In this document: positions 5,313-12,181 of the stretch, piece after piece | How positions within the stretch are numbered: the stretch's first letter is position 1 | Layout: each line of letters begins with the position of its first letter | Source of the DNA: an uncultured Coriobacteriaceae bacterium | GTDB taxonomy: Bacteria; Actinomycetota; Coriobacteriia; Coriobacteriales; QAMH01 | Assembly: GCA_900544245.1 (NCBI GenBank) | Contig: UQUH01000030.1 | Coordinates: forward strand, 1-20,805 | Length of the DNA: 20,805 nt | Reading direction: 5' to 3' | Notes under the pieces: model-generated | The model's input: only the letters and a program-made list of their open reading frames with translations | Told to the model about the DNA's origin: nothing | The model's database searches: none | Made by a program: the position numbers and the translations under genes

Positions 5313-7148
5313 ATGGCTCTTTCGCTGTACCGTAAGTACCGTCCCGAGGTGTTCGCCGACGTCGTTGGTCAGGAGCATGTCGAGAAGACGCTCGTCAACG
5401 CTATCTCGGAGGGCGCGGTTGCCCATGCGTACCTGTTCTGCGGGCCGCGCGGAACGGGTAAGACCACATCAGCACGCTTGCTTGCCAAGGCGCTCCTGTG
5501 CGAGTCGGCTCAAAACGGCCAACCTGATGGCACCTGTCCGCAGTGTCTCGAGATCGCCCAGGGAACACACCCTGATGTCTTCGAGCTCGATGCCGCGAGT
5601 CGCACGGGTGTCGACAACGTGCGCGAGGAGATCATCGGGCGCGTTGGTTTTGCCCCGACGCGCGGCCGCTTCAAGGTCTACATCATCGACGAGGTGCACA
5701 TGCTGTCGACGGCGGCGTTCAATGCGCTGCTCAAGACGCTCGAGGAGCCGCCCGAGCATGTCGTCTTCGTGCTGTGCACGACCGACCCGCACAAGGTTCC
5801 CGAGACCATTCAGTCCCGTTGCCAGCGTTTCGACTTCCGTCGCTTCTCCATCGAGGAGATCGTGGGTTATCTCGAGCGTATCAGCAAGGGCGAGGGCTTC
5901 GAATACGAGCCCGAGGCACTCGAGTTCATCGCCGCCAAGTCCGCCGGCGGCATGCGTGATGCCACGACGGCACTCGAGCAGGTTGGCGTCTACACCGAGG
6001 GCAAGATCACGCTCGACGAGGCCACGCGCATGTTCGGCCAGATCGACATCGCGGCACTCTTCGAGATAGCGGGATACATCGCGCGACGCGATACGTCGTC
6101 GTGCTTCGTCTGGATTAACGACCTCGTGGGCCGCGGTGTCGACCTCTCGCAGTTCTCGCGCGATCTTGCCTCGCATCTGCGTAACCTCTACGTGACCGCA
6201 ATCACGGGAGGCGATAACGGCATCGTTGCCTGCACGGCTGCACAACTCGAGCGCTACCGACAGCAGGCAGCCGAGTTCGGCGGCGTCGACCGCCTTGCCC
6301 GTGCGCTTGACATATGCGGGTCGCTCGTCGCGGAGCTGCGCAACTCGTCGGATGCTCGTTTGAGCGTCGAGGTTGCGATGACGCGCCTCACCAGGCCCGA
6401 TAGCGAGCTCACGCTCGAGGCCCTTGCCGAGCGTCTCGAGGCGCTCGAGCTCAGGCCGTCGATGGCGGCAGCGTCGCAACCCGCTTTCGAGACGGCCCCC
6501 ACCTCTACCGTGGCAAACGTGGTCGAATCAGTGACTGTCGTTAGTCGCGCTGCGGAGGAGCCTCCCGCTTCGACGCCCATTGACGACACACCGCCGTGGG
6601 AGGACGCAGCCCCCGCGGCTGAGCCGATGCCCATCCCCGAGCCCGAGCCAGCGCCTGCTGCCGGGTCCGCCGTCGCCTCTGCAGGCCAGCCTGAAATGTC
6701 CACCGAGCGTCTCCTGGCCGCCGTGCTCGCCGTAGTCAGACGCGAGGACGCGGCAACCGGCGCGCTGCTCTCGGGCGTATCGCTTGCCGAGGAGGACGGG
6801 CAATACCACCTGCTCTTTCCCACGGGTTCGGAGTTCCAGATGCGCGTCGTGAACGGACCTGACGCCAAGGCGCTCATCAACAAGGCCTTTGCCGAGACCC
6901 TTGGCAACCCCGTGTCCTTCGATTGCCGCATCGGATCGTTTTCCGGCTTGTCCGCCCAGGCGGCTCCGTTGACGAGCGAGCCTCCCGTGAGCTTCGCGGA
7001 CGACGCGCGGGTTGACGACAGCTATTTCGAGAGTCTGGTGACCGAGCGTTCCGCCGTTCCCGCCGACGAGATGCCCGCCGATTTCGCCGATGCCCTCTCC
7101 GCCTTCGGAGCAGGTGTTAAAGTACACGAGATAAATGACGAGGAATAA
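5313..7148 (+). CDS. dnaX: DNA polymerase III subunits gamma/tau
   Basis: Clamp-loader ATPase that, with delta and delta', loads the sliding clamp and couples polymerases at the fork. The 611-aa length fits a full tau form. Seen are the N-terminal LYRKYRP signature, Walker A GPRGTGKT (44-51), Walker B YIIDEVHM (123-130), and the CTTDPHKVPETIQSRC sensor/arginine-finger stretch (155-170). A clamp-loader lid and collar run to about 360. A Pro/Glu/Ala-rich linker covers about 410-450, then a C-terminal polymerase-binding-type domain. The zinc module is unusual: the family pattern C-x8-C-x2-C-x2-C reads Cys63, Asp72, Cys75, Cys78, so one ligand is Asp. I saw no A-rich slippery site, so a frameshifted gamma form is not evident. 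It heads dnaX-ybaB-recR, with ybaB 9 bases downstream. Confidence 0.96.
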   Translation: MALSLYRKYRPEVFADVVGQEHVEKTLVNAISEGAVAHAYLFCGPRGTGKTTSARLLAKALLCESAQNGQPDGTCPQCLEIAQGTHPDVFELDAASRTGVDNVREEIIGRVGFAPTRGRFKVYIIDEVHMLSTAAFNALLKTLEEPPEHVVFVLCTTDPHKVPETIQSRCQRFDFRRFSIEEIVGYLERISKGEGFEYEPEALEFIAAKSAGGMRDATTALEQVGVYTEGKITLDEATRMFGQIDIAALFEIAGYIARRDTSSCFVWINDLVGRGVDLSQFSRDLASHLRNLYVTAITGGDNGIVACTAAQLERYRQQAAEFGGVDRLARALDICGSLVAELRNSSDARLSVEVAMTRLTRPDSELTLEALAERLEALELRPSMAAASQPAFETAPTSTVANVVESVTVVSRAAEEPPASTPIDDTPPWEDAAPAAEPMPIPEPEPAPAAGSAVASAGQPEMSTERLLAAVLAVVRREDAATGALLSGVSLAEEDGQYHLLFPTGSEFQMRVVNGPDAKALINKAFAETLGNPVSFDCRIGSFSGLSAQAAPLTSEPPVSFADDARVDDSYFESLVTERSAVPADEMPADFADALSAFGAGVKVHEINDEE

Positions 7149-7157
7149 GGAGCCACG

Positions 7158-7478
7158 ATGGCCAAAGGAATGAACCCGCAGGCAATGCTCAAGCAGGCCC
7201 AGAAGATGCAGGCCAAGATTCAGGCCGTGCAGGAGGAGGCTGCGCGCGAAACCGTCGAGGCGACGGCCGGCGGCGGCATGGTTACCGCGACCGTCTACGG
7301 CGACCTGCGCGTCAAGAGCATCGAAATCGATCCCGAGGCGCTTGACCCCGAGGACGTCGAGATGCTCCAGGACATGATCGTCGCCGCCGTCAATGAGGGC
7401 ATCGCCAATGCCCAGGCGATGGTCGACGAGCGTATGGCCTCCGTGACGGGCGGCATGAACATACCGGGGCTCTTCTAG
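7158..7478 (+). CDS. ybaB: YbaB/EbfC nucleoid-associated protein
   Basis: A 106-aa DNA-binding protein of the YbaB/EbfC family, a small dimer that coats the nucleoid and binds DNA with little sequence preference. Typical traits are the Gln/Met/Lys-rich helix at 9-27 (MLKQAQKMQAKIQAVQEE) and the strand-turn-strand core TVEATAGGGMVTATVYGDL. The family stretch KSIEIDPEAL and the C-terminal helix with VNEGIANAQ also fit. AAGGAG lies 6 bases before the ATG. It sits between dnaX and recR, its near-universal place, and is probably co-transcribed with both; recR starts only 6 bases after its stop. Confidence 0.95.
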   Translation: MAKGMNPQAMLKQAQKMQAKIQAVQEEAARETVEATAGGGMVTATVYGDLRVKSIEIDPEALDPEDVEMLQDMIVAAVNEGIANAQAMVDERMASVTGGMNIPGLF

Positions 7479-7484
7479 ACGTTC

Positions 7485-8081
7485 ATGAAGAAGGAAGCGT
7501 CAATCCAACATGCGCTCGAGGAGATCGAGCGCATGCCGGGCATCGGGCCCAAATCCGCGCAACGTATTCTCAACTGGCTCCTGACCAGCGACGATGAAGT
7601 CGCACTTGGCATCGCCGAGGCAATCGTCGACGTCAAGAAGGCAATTCACCTCTGTCCGCGCTGCCATAATTTCGCCGAAGGGGAGCTCTGCGCCATCTGC
7701 GCCGATCCGAGCCGCGAGAGCGAGACGATTTGCGTCGTCGCCGAGCCGCGTGATGTCGAGGCAATCGAGCGGACCGGCATCTACCAGGGCCTCTACCATG
7801 TTCTCGGTGGCGTCATCAATCCCATGGAGGGGTCGATGCCCGAGGACCTGCACATCTCTGACCTCATGGCGCGTCTGGGCAGCGAGCCCGTCGAAGAGGT
7901 TTTGGTCGCCACGAATCCTGACGTCGAGGGCGAGACGACGGCCAGTTACCTGGCCCGCATCATCAAGCCGCTCGGCATTCGCGTGACGCGTCTGGCGAGC
8001 GGCCTTCCCGTGGGAGGGGAGCTCGAGTACGCCGATGAGGTCACCCTCGGCCGCGCCATCGAGTCGCGCCGCGAGCTGTGA
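7485..8081 (+). CDS. recR: recombination protein RecR
   Basis: RecR acts with RecO/RecF to load RecA at gapped or damaged DNA. The 198-aa length is standard. The N-terminal helix-hairpin-helix carries MPGIGPKSAQR (17-27). A four-Cys zinc module is complete at Cys57, Cys60, Cys69 and Cys72. The Toprim domain starts with the acidic VAEPRD (85-90) and includes TNPDVEGE (143-150). The C-terminal LASGLPVGGELEYADEVTL (170-188) is diagnostic. There is no strong ribosome site before the ATG at 7485; the gene likely depends on translational coupling to ybaB, 6 bases upstream. It is last in dnaX-ybaB-recR and is followed by the 171-nt inverted repeat. Confidence 0.96.
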   Translation: MKKEASIQHALEEIERMPGIGPKSAQRILNWLLTSDDEVALGIAEAIVDVKKAIHLCPRCHNFAEGELCAICADPSRESETICVVAEPRDVEAIERTGIYQGLYHVLGGVINPMEGSMPEDLHISDLMARLGSEPVEEVLVATNPDVEGETTASYLARIIKPLGIRVTRLASGLPVGGELEYADEVTLGRAIESRREL

Positions 8082-8107
8082 AATAAGAGCCCTTCAAATT
8101 TAAACCA

Positions 8108-8278
8108 GGCGAATACAACAGGCGATTGCGGGCATCTCGAGCAGACATGCGACGAGCGCGATGCGATCTTGCGAGGACTGTCTGAGCGCGCGATTTATGC
8201 GCGCGAGTCCCGCAGCGGCATCGCACGAGGCGCAGGTCGGGTGCGAGGGCAAGCCCGCAATCGCCTGTCGGATTCGCC
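8108..8278. repeat. 171-nt long imperfect inverted repeat, candidate structured RNA
   Basis: The two halves of this gap pair almost end to end. The outer stem GGCGAAT/ATTCGCC (8108-8114/8272-8278) and a 3x3 internal loop lead to a perfect 16-bp stem, ACAGGCGATTGCGGGC (8118-8133), with 8253-8268. Then come short stems CTCG, GAC and GCG in register, and GCGATGC/GCATCGC (8158-8164/8218-8224). GCG plus GGACT (8171-8179, one bulged A) pairs with 8206-8213. The tip is CGCGCG/CGCGCG (8187-8192/8200-8205) around ATTTATG. It lies in the 308-base gap 8082-8389, which otherwise holds only the promoter and leader of citrate synthase. It could be a 6S-like long-hairpin RNA, a small inverted-repeat (MITE-like) element, or a large read-through barrier after recR. 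I see no target duplication and no T run. Confidence 0.7.
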
Positions 8279-8321
8279 CACCTGTCACGTTCCCGTTACC
8301 GGGCACTGCATCATGCTGGAG

Positions 8322-8327
8322 TATAAT
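8322..8327 (+). promoter_or_regulatory. -10 box upstream of citrate synthase
   Basis: A perfect TATAAT lies 62 bases before the GTG start and 43 bases after the inverted repeat. The region 17 bases upstream (CCGGGC) is a poor -35. A short dyad (TGCGCA twice, 8350-8368) lies in the leader. Confidence 0.5.
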
Positions 8328-8389
8328 AGCCGCTTACATTGCAAATCCCTGCGCAGCACACATGCGCATGCTAGGCGAAAGAGCAACAC

Positions 8390-9805
8390 GTGTCAGATTC
8401 AAGGGAATCCGAGGTCTTTCAGCACTTCGGCGCGTATAGCGGTTATGACCAAAGCTACTACAGCCACTTCAACGTCAAGCGCGGCTTGCGCAATGCAGAT
8501 GGCACGGGAGTCGTCGCCGGCATCACCTCGATATCAAACGTGCACGGCTACCTCACGGACGAGGGCGTGCGCGTGCCCGACGAGGGCCGCCTGACCCTGC
8601 GTGGCTATGATATCGAGGATCTCGTCGACGCGGCCGCAGCAGAAGATCGCCCCGGTTACGAGGAACTTGCCTACCTGCTCATCGCGGGTGACTTGCCCAA
8701 GCGGGCTGAGCTCGACCGCTTCAATGCCGCCATCGACGGCTATCGCGATCTGCCCAACGGTTTCGTCAACAACCTCATCATGAACTATCCGTCCGAAAAC
8801 GTCATGAACATGATGGCTCGCAGCGTGCTCATGCTCTATGCCGCCGATGGTGCGGACGAAATCGACGCCATCAACGAGCGTCACGAGGTCGAGGTCGCCG
8901 TCCAGCTCCTGAGCCGCCTTCCCCGCATCGCCGCCTTGTCCTACCTTGCGAGCCGGCAGCGCACCGTCGCGGGAAGCCCCATGTACATCAACCCGCCCAA
9001 GCCGGGGCTGTCGACCGCCGAGACCTTCCTCTACATGTTGCGCCACGACATGCAGTACACGGCCGAGGAGGCGCGCATGCTCGACATCATGCTCATGCTG
9101 CATGCAGAGCATGGCGGTGGCAACAACTCGACTTTCACCACACGCGTCCTCACCTCGAGTGGCACCGATGCGTATTCGGCCTATGCGGGCGGTATCTGCT
9201 CGCTCAAGGGCCCGCGTCATGGCGGGGCAAACATCAAGGTGGTCGATCAGCGTCGCGACCTCATGGAGCAGGTGCAGGATACGGACGACGAGGGCCAGGT
9301 CGCCGATTATCTGCGCCGCGTCCTCAAGAAGGAGGCCTTCGACGGCAGCGGCCTTGTCTATGGCATGGGACATGCCGTCTACACGCTCAGCGACCCGCGT
9401 GCGGTTATCTGCAAGAAGTACGCGCGCGAGCTTGCCAGGGGTACAGAACATGAACGGGAGTTCGAGCTCATCGAAACCATCGAGCGTCTCACCCCCGAGC
9501 TATTCCGGGAGCTTCGGGGTTCGCGCAAGGCGATTTGCGCCAACATCGACATGTATTCCGGTCTCGTTTACATGATGCTCGGCATTCCCGAGGAGCTTTA
9601 CACGCCTCTGTTTGCCACGGCGCGCATGGCCGGCTGGGCGGCGCATCGCTTTGAGGAGATCGTCGAGGGCAAGCGCATCATTCGCCCCGCATACAAGGCG
9701 GTGAACAGTTCCCGTTCGTATGTCCCCATGGACGAGCGCGAGCAAACGGTGCAGGAAGAGGTCGTTCAGGAGATCGACCAGGTGCAGGCGTTCTACAACG
9801 ATTAG
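8390..9805 (+). CDS. gltA: citrate synthase
   Basis: Condenses oxaloacetate and acetyl-CoA to citrate in the cytosol. The 471-aa protein belongs to the citrate/2-methylcitrate synthase family. The catalytic set is intact: His277 in GPRHGGAN, His328 in GMGHAVY and Asp387 in NIDMYSG, with Arg337 in SDPRA and the conserved EHGGGNNSTF at 240-249. The start is a GTG; the ribosome site before it is weak (GAAAGAG). An ATG start in this frame would come only at about residue 131, well inside the domain, so GTG is the best choice. No aconitase or isocitrate dehydrogenase is next to it; here citrate may feed glutamate synthesis rather than a full cycle, which is inference. A related 2-methylcitrate synthase role cannot be ruled out. 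The HEAT-like gene follows after 39 bases. Confidence 0.93.
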   Translation: MSDSRESEVFQHFGAYSGYDQSYYSHFNVKRGLRNADGTGVVAGITSISNVHGYLTDEGVRVPDEGRLTLRGYDIEDLVDAAAAEDRPGYEELAYLLIAGDLPKRAELDRFNAAIDGYRDLPNGFVNNLIMNYPSENVMNMMARSVLMLYAADGADEIDAINERHEVEVAVQLLSRLPRIAALSYLASRQRTVAGSPMYINPPKPGLSTAETFLYMLRHDMQYTAEEARMLDIMLMLHAEHGGGNNSTFTTRVLTSSGTDAYSAYAGGICSLKGPRHGGANIKVVDQRRDLMEQVQDTDDEGQVADYLRRVLKKEAFDGSGLVYGMGHAVYTLSDPRAVICKKYARELARGTEHEREFELIETIERLTPELFRELRGSRKAICANIDMYSGLVYMMLGIPEELYTPLFATARMAGWAAHRFEEIVEGKRIIRPAYKAVNSSRSYVPMDEREQTVQEEVVQEIDQVQAFYND

Positions 9806-9844
9806 ACGAAGATAAGACGACGAGAAGCAAAGGGGCGTGCTCGT

Positions 9845-10483
9845 ATGGCAAAGGAACTGAAGATTGGCACGGCGGAGGAGCGAGAGGCTTTGGCCGAGCA
9901 GGCGCTCACGGACGAGGACATCGTCGATGCACTCGCGCAGGAGATTGCCGGGTCGAGCAGGATCCGGCGTCAGAAAGCCGCATCGACCGTCGCGCTCATC
10001 GCCGACAAGGATGCCAGTGTGCTGTTGCCCTTTGCGGATGACATAGCGAGCGGCCTGACCAAGCCGGAGGCGCAGACGCGCTGGGAGGTGCTGCATGCCC
10101 TCGACCAGATGGGCAAGGCGGGCCAGCGTTACGATGAGGACGTGCTCGTCGCTGCGGAGGATCCCCTCTCCGACGAGCCCAACGGATTCGTGCGCGAGGC
10201 GGCCTTCCACTTCTTCTGCGGCTATGGCAGCGCATCGACCGACAACTCCGAGGAGGTCTGGACGCAGATCGACGAAGCGATCCAGTGCTACCACGGCAAT
10301 CCCGAATTCACCGACATGCTCACGCAGCTCGTCGCCTTTGCCGAGGGAAACATCTCGCTTGCCACGAGCTCCGCGCTCGCCCAGCGCATGAAGTTCGATT
10401 CCGAGAACGCGTCGGGAACCCTGCGCATGCGTTCCGAGCAAATCGTTGCCGCCCACAAGAATCGTCTCGAACGGGAGAAGTAG
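9845..10483 (+). CDS. HEAT-repeat-like helical protein, unknown function
   Basis: A 212-aa soluble protein, Ala-, Glu- and Leu-rich with predicted paired helices throughout. The middle resembles HEAT/armadillo repeats: RIRRQKAASTVALIADKD (about 39-56), then TRWEVLHALDQMGKAG (about 78-93), then a third helix pair with FVREAAFHFFCGYG (114-128). A conserved-looking tail ends in KNRLEREK. There are no catalytic motifs, signal peptide or membrane segments. AAAGGGGCG lies about 8 bases before the ATG. It starts 39 bases after citrate synthase and is probably in its transcript; a hairpin at 10495-10525 ends the unit. A scaffold or protein-binding role fits the fold, but the partner is unknown. Confidence 0.75.
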   Translation: MAKELKIGTAEEREALAEQALTDEDIVDALAQEIAGSSRIRRQKAASTVALIADKDASVLLPFADDIASGLTKPEAQTRWEVLHALDQMGKAGQRYDEDVLVAAEDPLSDEPNGFVREAAFHFFCGYGSASTDNSEEVWTQIDEAIQCYHGNPEFTDMLTQLVAFAEGNISLATSSALAQRMKFDSENASGTLRMRSEQIVAAHKNRLEREK

Positions 10484-10494
10484 CCTGCCGCAAC

Positions 10495-10525
10495 GAGACA
10501 AATGCCGCCGGAGCACTTTTGTCTC
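10495..10525. terminator. hairpin between convergent genes
   Basis: GAGACAAA/TTTGTCTC (10495-10502/10518-10525) continues inward as TGC/GCA past a 2-base bulge, giving 11 pairs. It lies in the 59-base gap between the rightward HEAT-like gene and the leftward double-RHH gene. That position suits a two-way terminator, although the T runs are inside the stem rather than after it. Confidence 0.6.
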
Positions 10526-10542
10526 ATTCGCCGCGGGATGCC

Positions 10543-11019
10543 TCAGTGTTTTCGCACCTGCACGGGATGCAAGTCGAGCACCTCCGCGAGCCTGCTGGCA
10601 TAGTAGCGGATGCCGCTTGGCGTGCCGCATTCCCCGGCGATGTTGAGGAGCAGTAGCTCGACGACGTCGCTGCGGTTCTTGAAGAGCATGTGGTATTTGC
10701 GCACGAGCAAGTCAAGGAATCCAATTGCCTGCACGTCGAGCGAGACGTGCACGTGACGCGTCGTCGTGAGCGCGGGATCTCCGATTTGCTCGATGATCCT
10801 GTCTGCCCGGATGCCGGCAAGACCGATGACAAAACTGTCATCGGGTTCTGCGATGTATATATGCTCCGAGAGGAAGATAATGGTCTCGACGAGCTGGCTC
10901 ATGCTCGCAAAGGTCACCGTATCGTTCTTGAGCAGCGGAAGCATCGAGGCATAGACGTCCTTCCCGATGGTAAGCCGAATCGTCTCCTTGGGCTCCTCGC
11001 GCTGTGGTCTACCGGTCAT
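10543..11019 (-). CDS. putative DNA-binding protein with two RHH-like units
   Basis: A 158-aa soluble protein of no named family that I recognise. The second half is a good ribbon-helix-helix unit: strand HVHVSLD (89-95), helix AIGFLDLLVRKYHML, then FKNRSDVVELLLLNIA (113-128), with the NRS turn typical of the fold. The first half has the same layout: strand TIRLTIGK (13-20), helix to about 31, then FASMSQLVETIIFLSEH (37-53). Two RHH units in one chain could fold as an internal pair. AGGGTG lies 6 bases before the ATG. It is divergent from the receiver-like gene, with a TATAAT box and a 16-bp dyad in the gap, which suggests self-control. The start is probable; the C-terminus (LHPVQVRKH) is basic. 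The DNA-binding role is inferred. Confidence 0.7.
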   Translation of the reverse strand: MTGRPQREEPKETIRLTIGKDVYASMLPLLKNDTVTFASMSQLVETIIFLSEHIYIAEPDDSFVIGLAGIRADRIIEQIGDPALTTTRHVHVSLDVQAIGFLDLLVRKYHMLFKNRSDVVELLLLNIAGECGTPSGIRYYASRLAEVLDLHPVQVRKH

Positions 11020-11046
11020 CTAGTCACCCTGTTCTTTGGTATGGAA

Positions 11047-11071
11047 CGCGGCTCATGCCGCGAAAATTATA
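11047..11071 (-). promoter_or_regulatory. promoter and candidate operator of the RHH gene
   Basis: On the minus strand a perfect TATAAT (plus-strand 11066-11071) is followed within 4 bases by a perfect dyad CGCGGC-tcat-GCCGCG (11047-11062), which covers the expected transcription start. Such an overlap is typical of a repressor site. The -35 region is poor. Binding by the RHH protein is inference. Confidence 0.45.
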
Positions 11072-11134
11072 GAGGACAAGGAGGTCAGCGCGCAGGCAGA
11101 GGAGAAGCGCCCTTACAGGGAGGGGACTGGGCAA

Positions 11135-11764
11135 ATGAATACTGCATGTGGCACGAGCGACGCGGTCGTTTTGACGACGCACGAGAGAAGCGGATACTTC
11201 ACGTCGGTGCTTGGGGATGACATCGACCTGCGCTTCGATCCGCACCACGGGGGCACGCTCGATACCGTGCTCCACAACACGATCGCGGCAGGCGGTAGCC
11301 TCGCAATCATCGACGAGGCCTTCTTCGTCGATTCGGACGACATGGCCATGGGGCTCGAGAGCTTCTTCAGGGAGGAGAGCAATCCCGAACGCCTCAAGCT
11401 CATCATCGTATGCACGCATCGTGACGCAGGCGACGTGTTTCTCGCCTTCCTCGTCATGTATTGCGGCATCTACAACATCATCTACGGGAAGACCGGCATC
11501 GACGTGAGCATTGCCCTCGATAGGCTCATCAGGCGAGATAACACGCGCTTTGACGTGCTTCATCTTGCCGAGGCCGGGTGCTGGCGCGAGGCGAAACTCG
11601 CCAGGGAGCGTGCCGAGCTCGGGATCGCCGACCATGACGAGACGTCCTACCAGGCCGCAGATGGCAAGGGCGACTTCAGGAAGGTCAGCCGCGATGTGCT
11701 CATCGATGTCAGGAATATACGACTCGTGAACATGCACATCGAACTGAGCGCTGTGTCTGCCTGA
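11135..11764 (+). CDS. receiver-like protein of unknown function, 209 aa
   Basis: I do not recognise the family. The first 125 residues follow a receiver-like alternating pattern: strand VVLTTHE (11-17), SLAIIDEAF (55-63), LKLIIVCTH (87-95), YNIIYGKTG (113-121). Asp60, Thr94 and Lys119 fall where a response regulator has its phosphorylated Asp, Thr/Ser and Lys, but the acidic pair after strand 1 is only HE. It could be a degenerate receiver, as in TadZ/CpaE-type proteins, or another Rossmann-like fold. The C-terminal 85 residues are charged (WREAKLARERAELG) and end in strands. No DNA-binding domain is visible. The ATG at 11135 has GGGAGGGG about 10 bases upstream; a longer frame from 11036 would run over the dyad and lacks a ribosome site. 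It starts the rightward arm of the regulatory module. Confidence 0.7.
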   Translation: MNTACGTSDAVVLTTHERSGYFTSVLGDDIDLRFDPHHGGTLDTVLHNTIAAGGSLAIIDEAFFVDSDDMAMGLESFFREESNPERLKLIIVCTHRDAGDVFLAFLVMYCGIYNIIYGKTGIDVSIALDRLIRRDNTRFDVLHLAEAGCWREAKLARERAELGIADHDETSYQAADGKGDFRKVSRDVLIDVRNIRLVNMHIELSAVSA

Positions 11765-11875
11765 AGGAGGGGCTGTCGCGGGTGTCTCCTGGTCCAAAGG
11801 AAACCATGGTTTGCAAAAATCCATAACTTGGCGAAATGATTCTTCCCTCCGATGAGAATCGGGGCGGGTACCCTG

Positions 11876-11903
11876 CCTTCTCGCAAGAGCTTTAGCGAGG
11901 AGG
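11876..11903 (+). promoter_or_regulatory. hairpin covering a ribosome binding site
   Basis: CCTTCTCGC (11876-11884) pairs with GCGAGGAGG (11895-11903), 9 bp with one G-T pair and a 10-base loop. The right arm includes the GGAGG that serves the small membrane protein starting at 11908. In mRNA this could limit translation. A further dyad, GATTCT...AGAATC (11838-11860), lies upstream in the 143-base gap 11765-11907. Confidence 0.45.
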
Positions 11904-11907
11904 GAAG

Positions 11908-12165
11908 ATGAGCATAGTCGTTCCACCTGCACCTTCGCACGAGAGCGCCTCGGCTGTGATGGCACGGCTCGCCCGGCTTTCGCAGGGCGGCCCTTCTGAG
12001 GAGAAAGGCGAGCAGGCGGCGCGTCGGCCGCGCATGCTACTCGTCATGTCCTGCCTTTTGTGCGCCTGCGGCATATTCTTGCTCATCTGCACGCTTGCGG
12101 TCATGTGTATGCCCGATACCCCATTGTCCCAAGTCGTCTTCCTCATCTGCGAAACGTTGTCTTGA
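11908..12165 (+). CDS. small single-pass membrane protein, 85 aa
   Basis: No family is recognised. The N-terminal 42 residues are soluble and end in a basic patch (ARRPR, 38-42). A Cys/Leu-rich hydrophobic helix covers about 43-67 (LLVMSCLLCACGIFLLICTL), and a short, partly hydrophobic tail follows. By the positive-inside rule the N-terminus is cytoplasmic. An excellent ribosome site, GGAGGGAAG, lies directly before the ATG, which argues for a real gene. It ends 16 bases before the large STAND regulator and is surely co-transcribed with it. That suggests, but does not show, a role as membrane anchor or signal input for the regulator. Five Cys/Met-rich turns within the helix are unusual. Confidence 0.7.
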   Translation: MSIVVPPAPSHESASAVMARLARLSQGGPSEEKGEQAARRPRMLLVMSCLLCACGIFLLICTLAVMCMPDTPLSQVVFLICETLS

Positions 12166-12181
12166 GGGAGAGTGCACGGCC

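Noticed and set aside
5469..6479. Long leftward open frame opposite dnaX (similar ones at 8534-9451, 15158-15991 and 17419-18540)
   Set aside because: All are antisense shadows of well-identified genes caused by high GC at third codon positions; none shows a family motif.
5313..7148. Frameshift site producing a short gamma form of dnaX
   Set aside because: No A-rich slippery run is seen in the gene.
8100..8594. Short open frames on both strands in the recR-citrate synthase gap
   Set aside because: They only translate the arms of the inverted repeat or run into citrate synthase out of frame; no ribosome sites.
11036..11134. N-terminal extension of the receiver-like protein
   Set aside because: It would translate the dyad and promoter region and has no ribosome site; the ATG at 11135 is preceded by GGGAGGGG.
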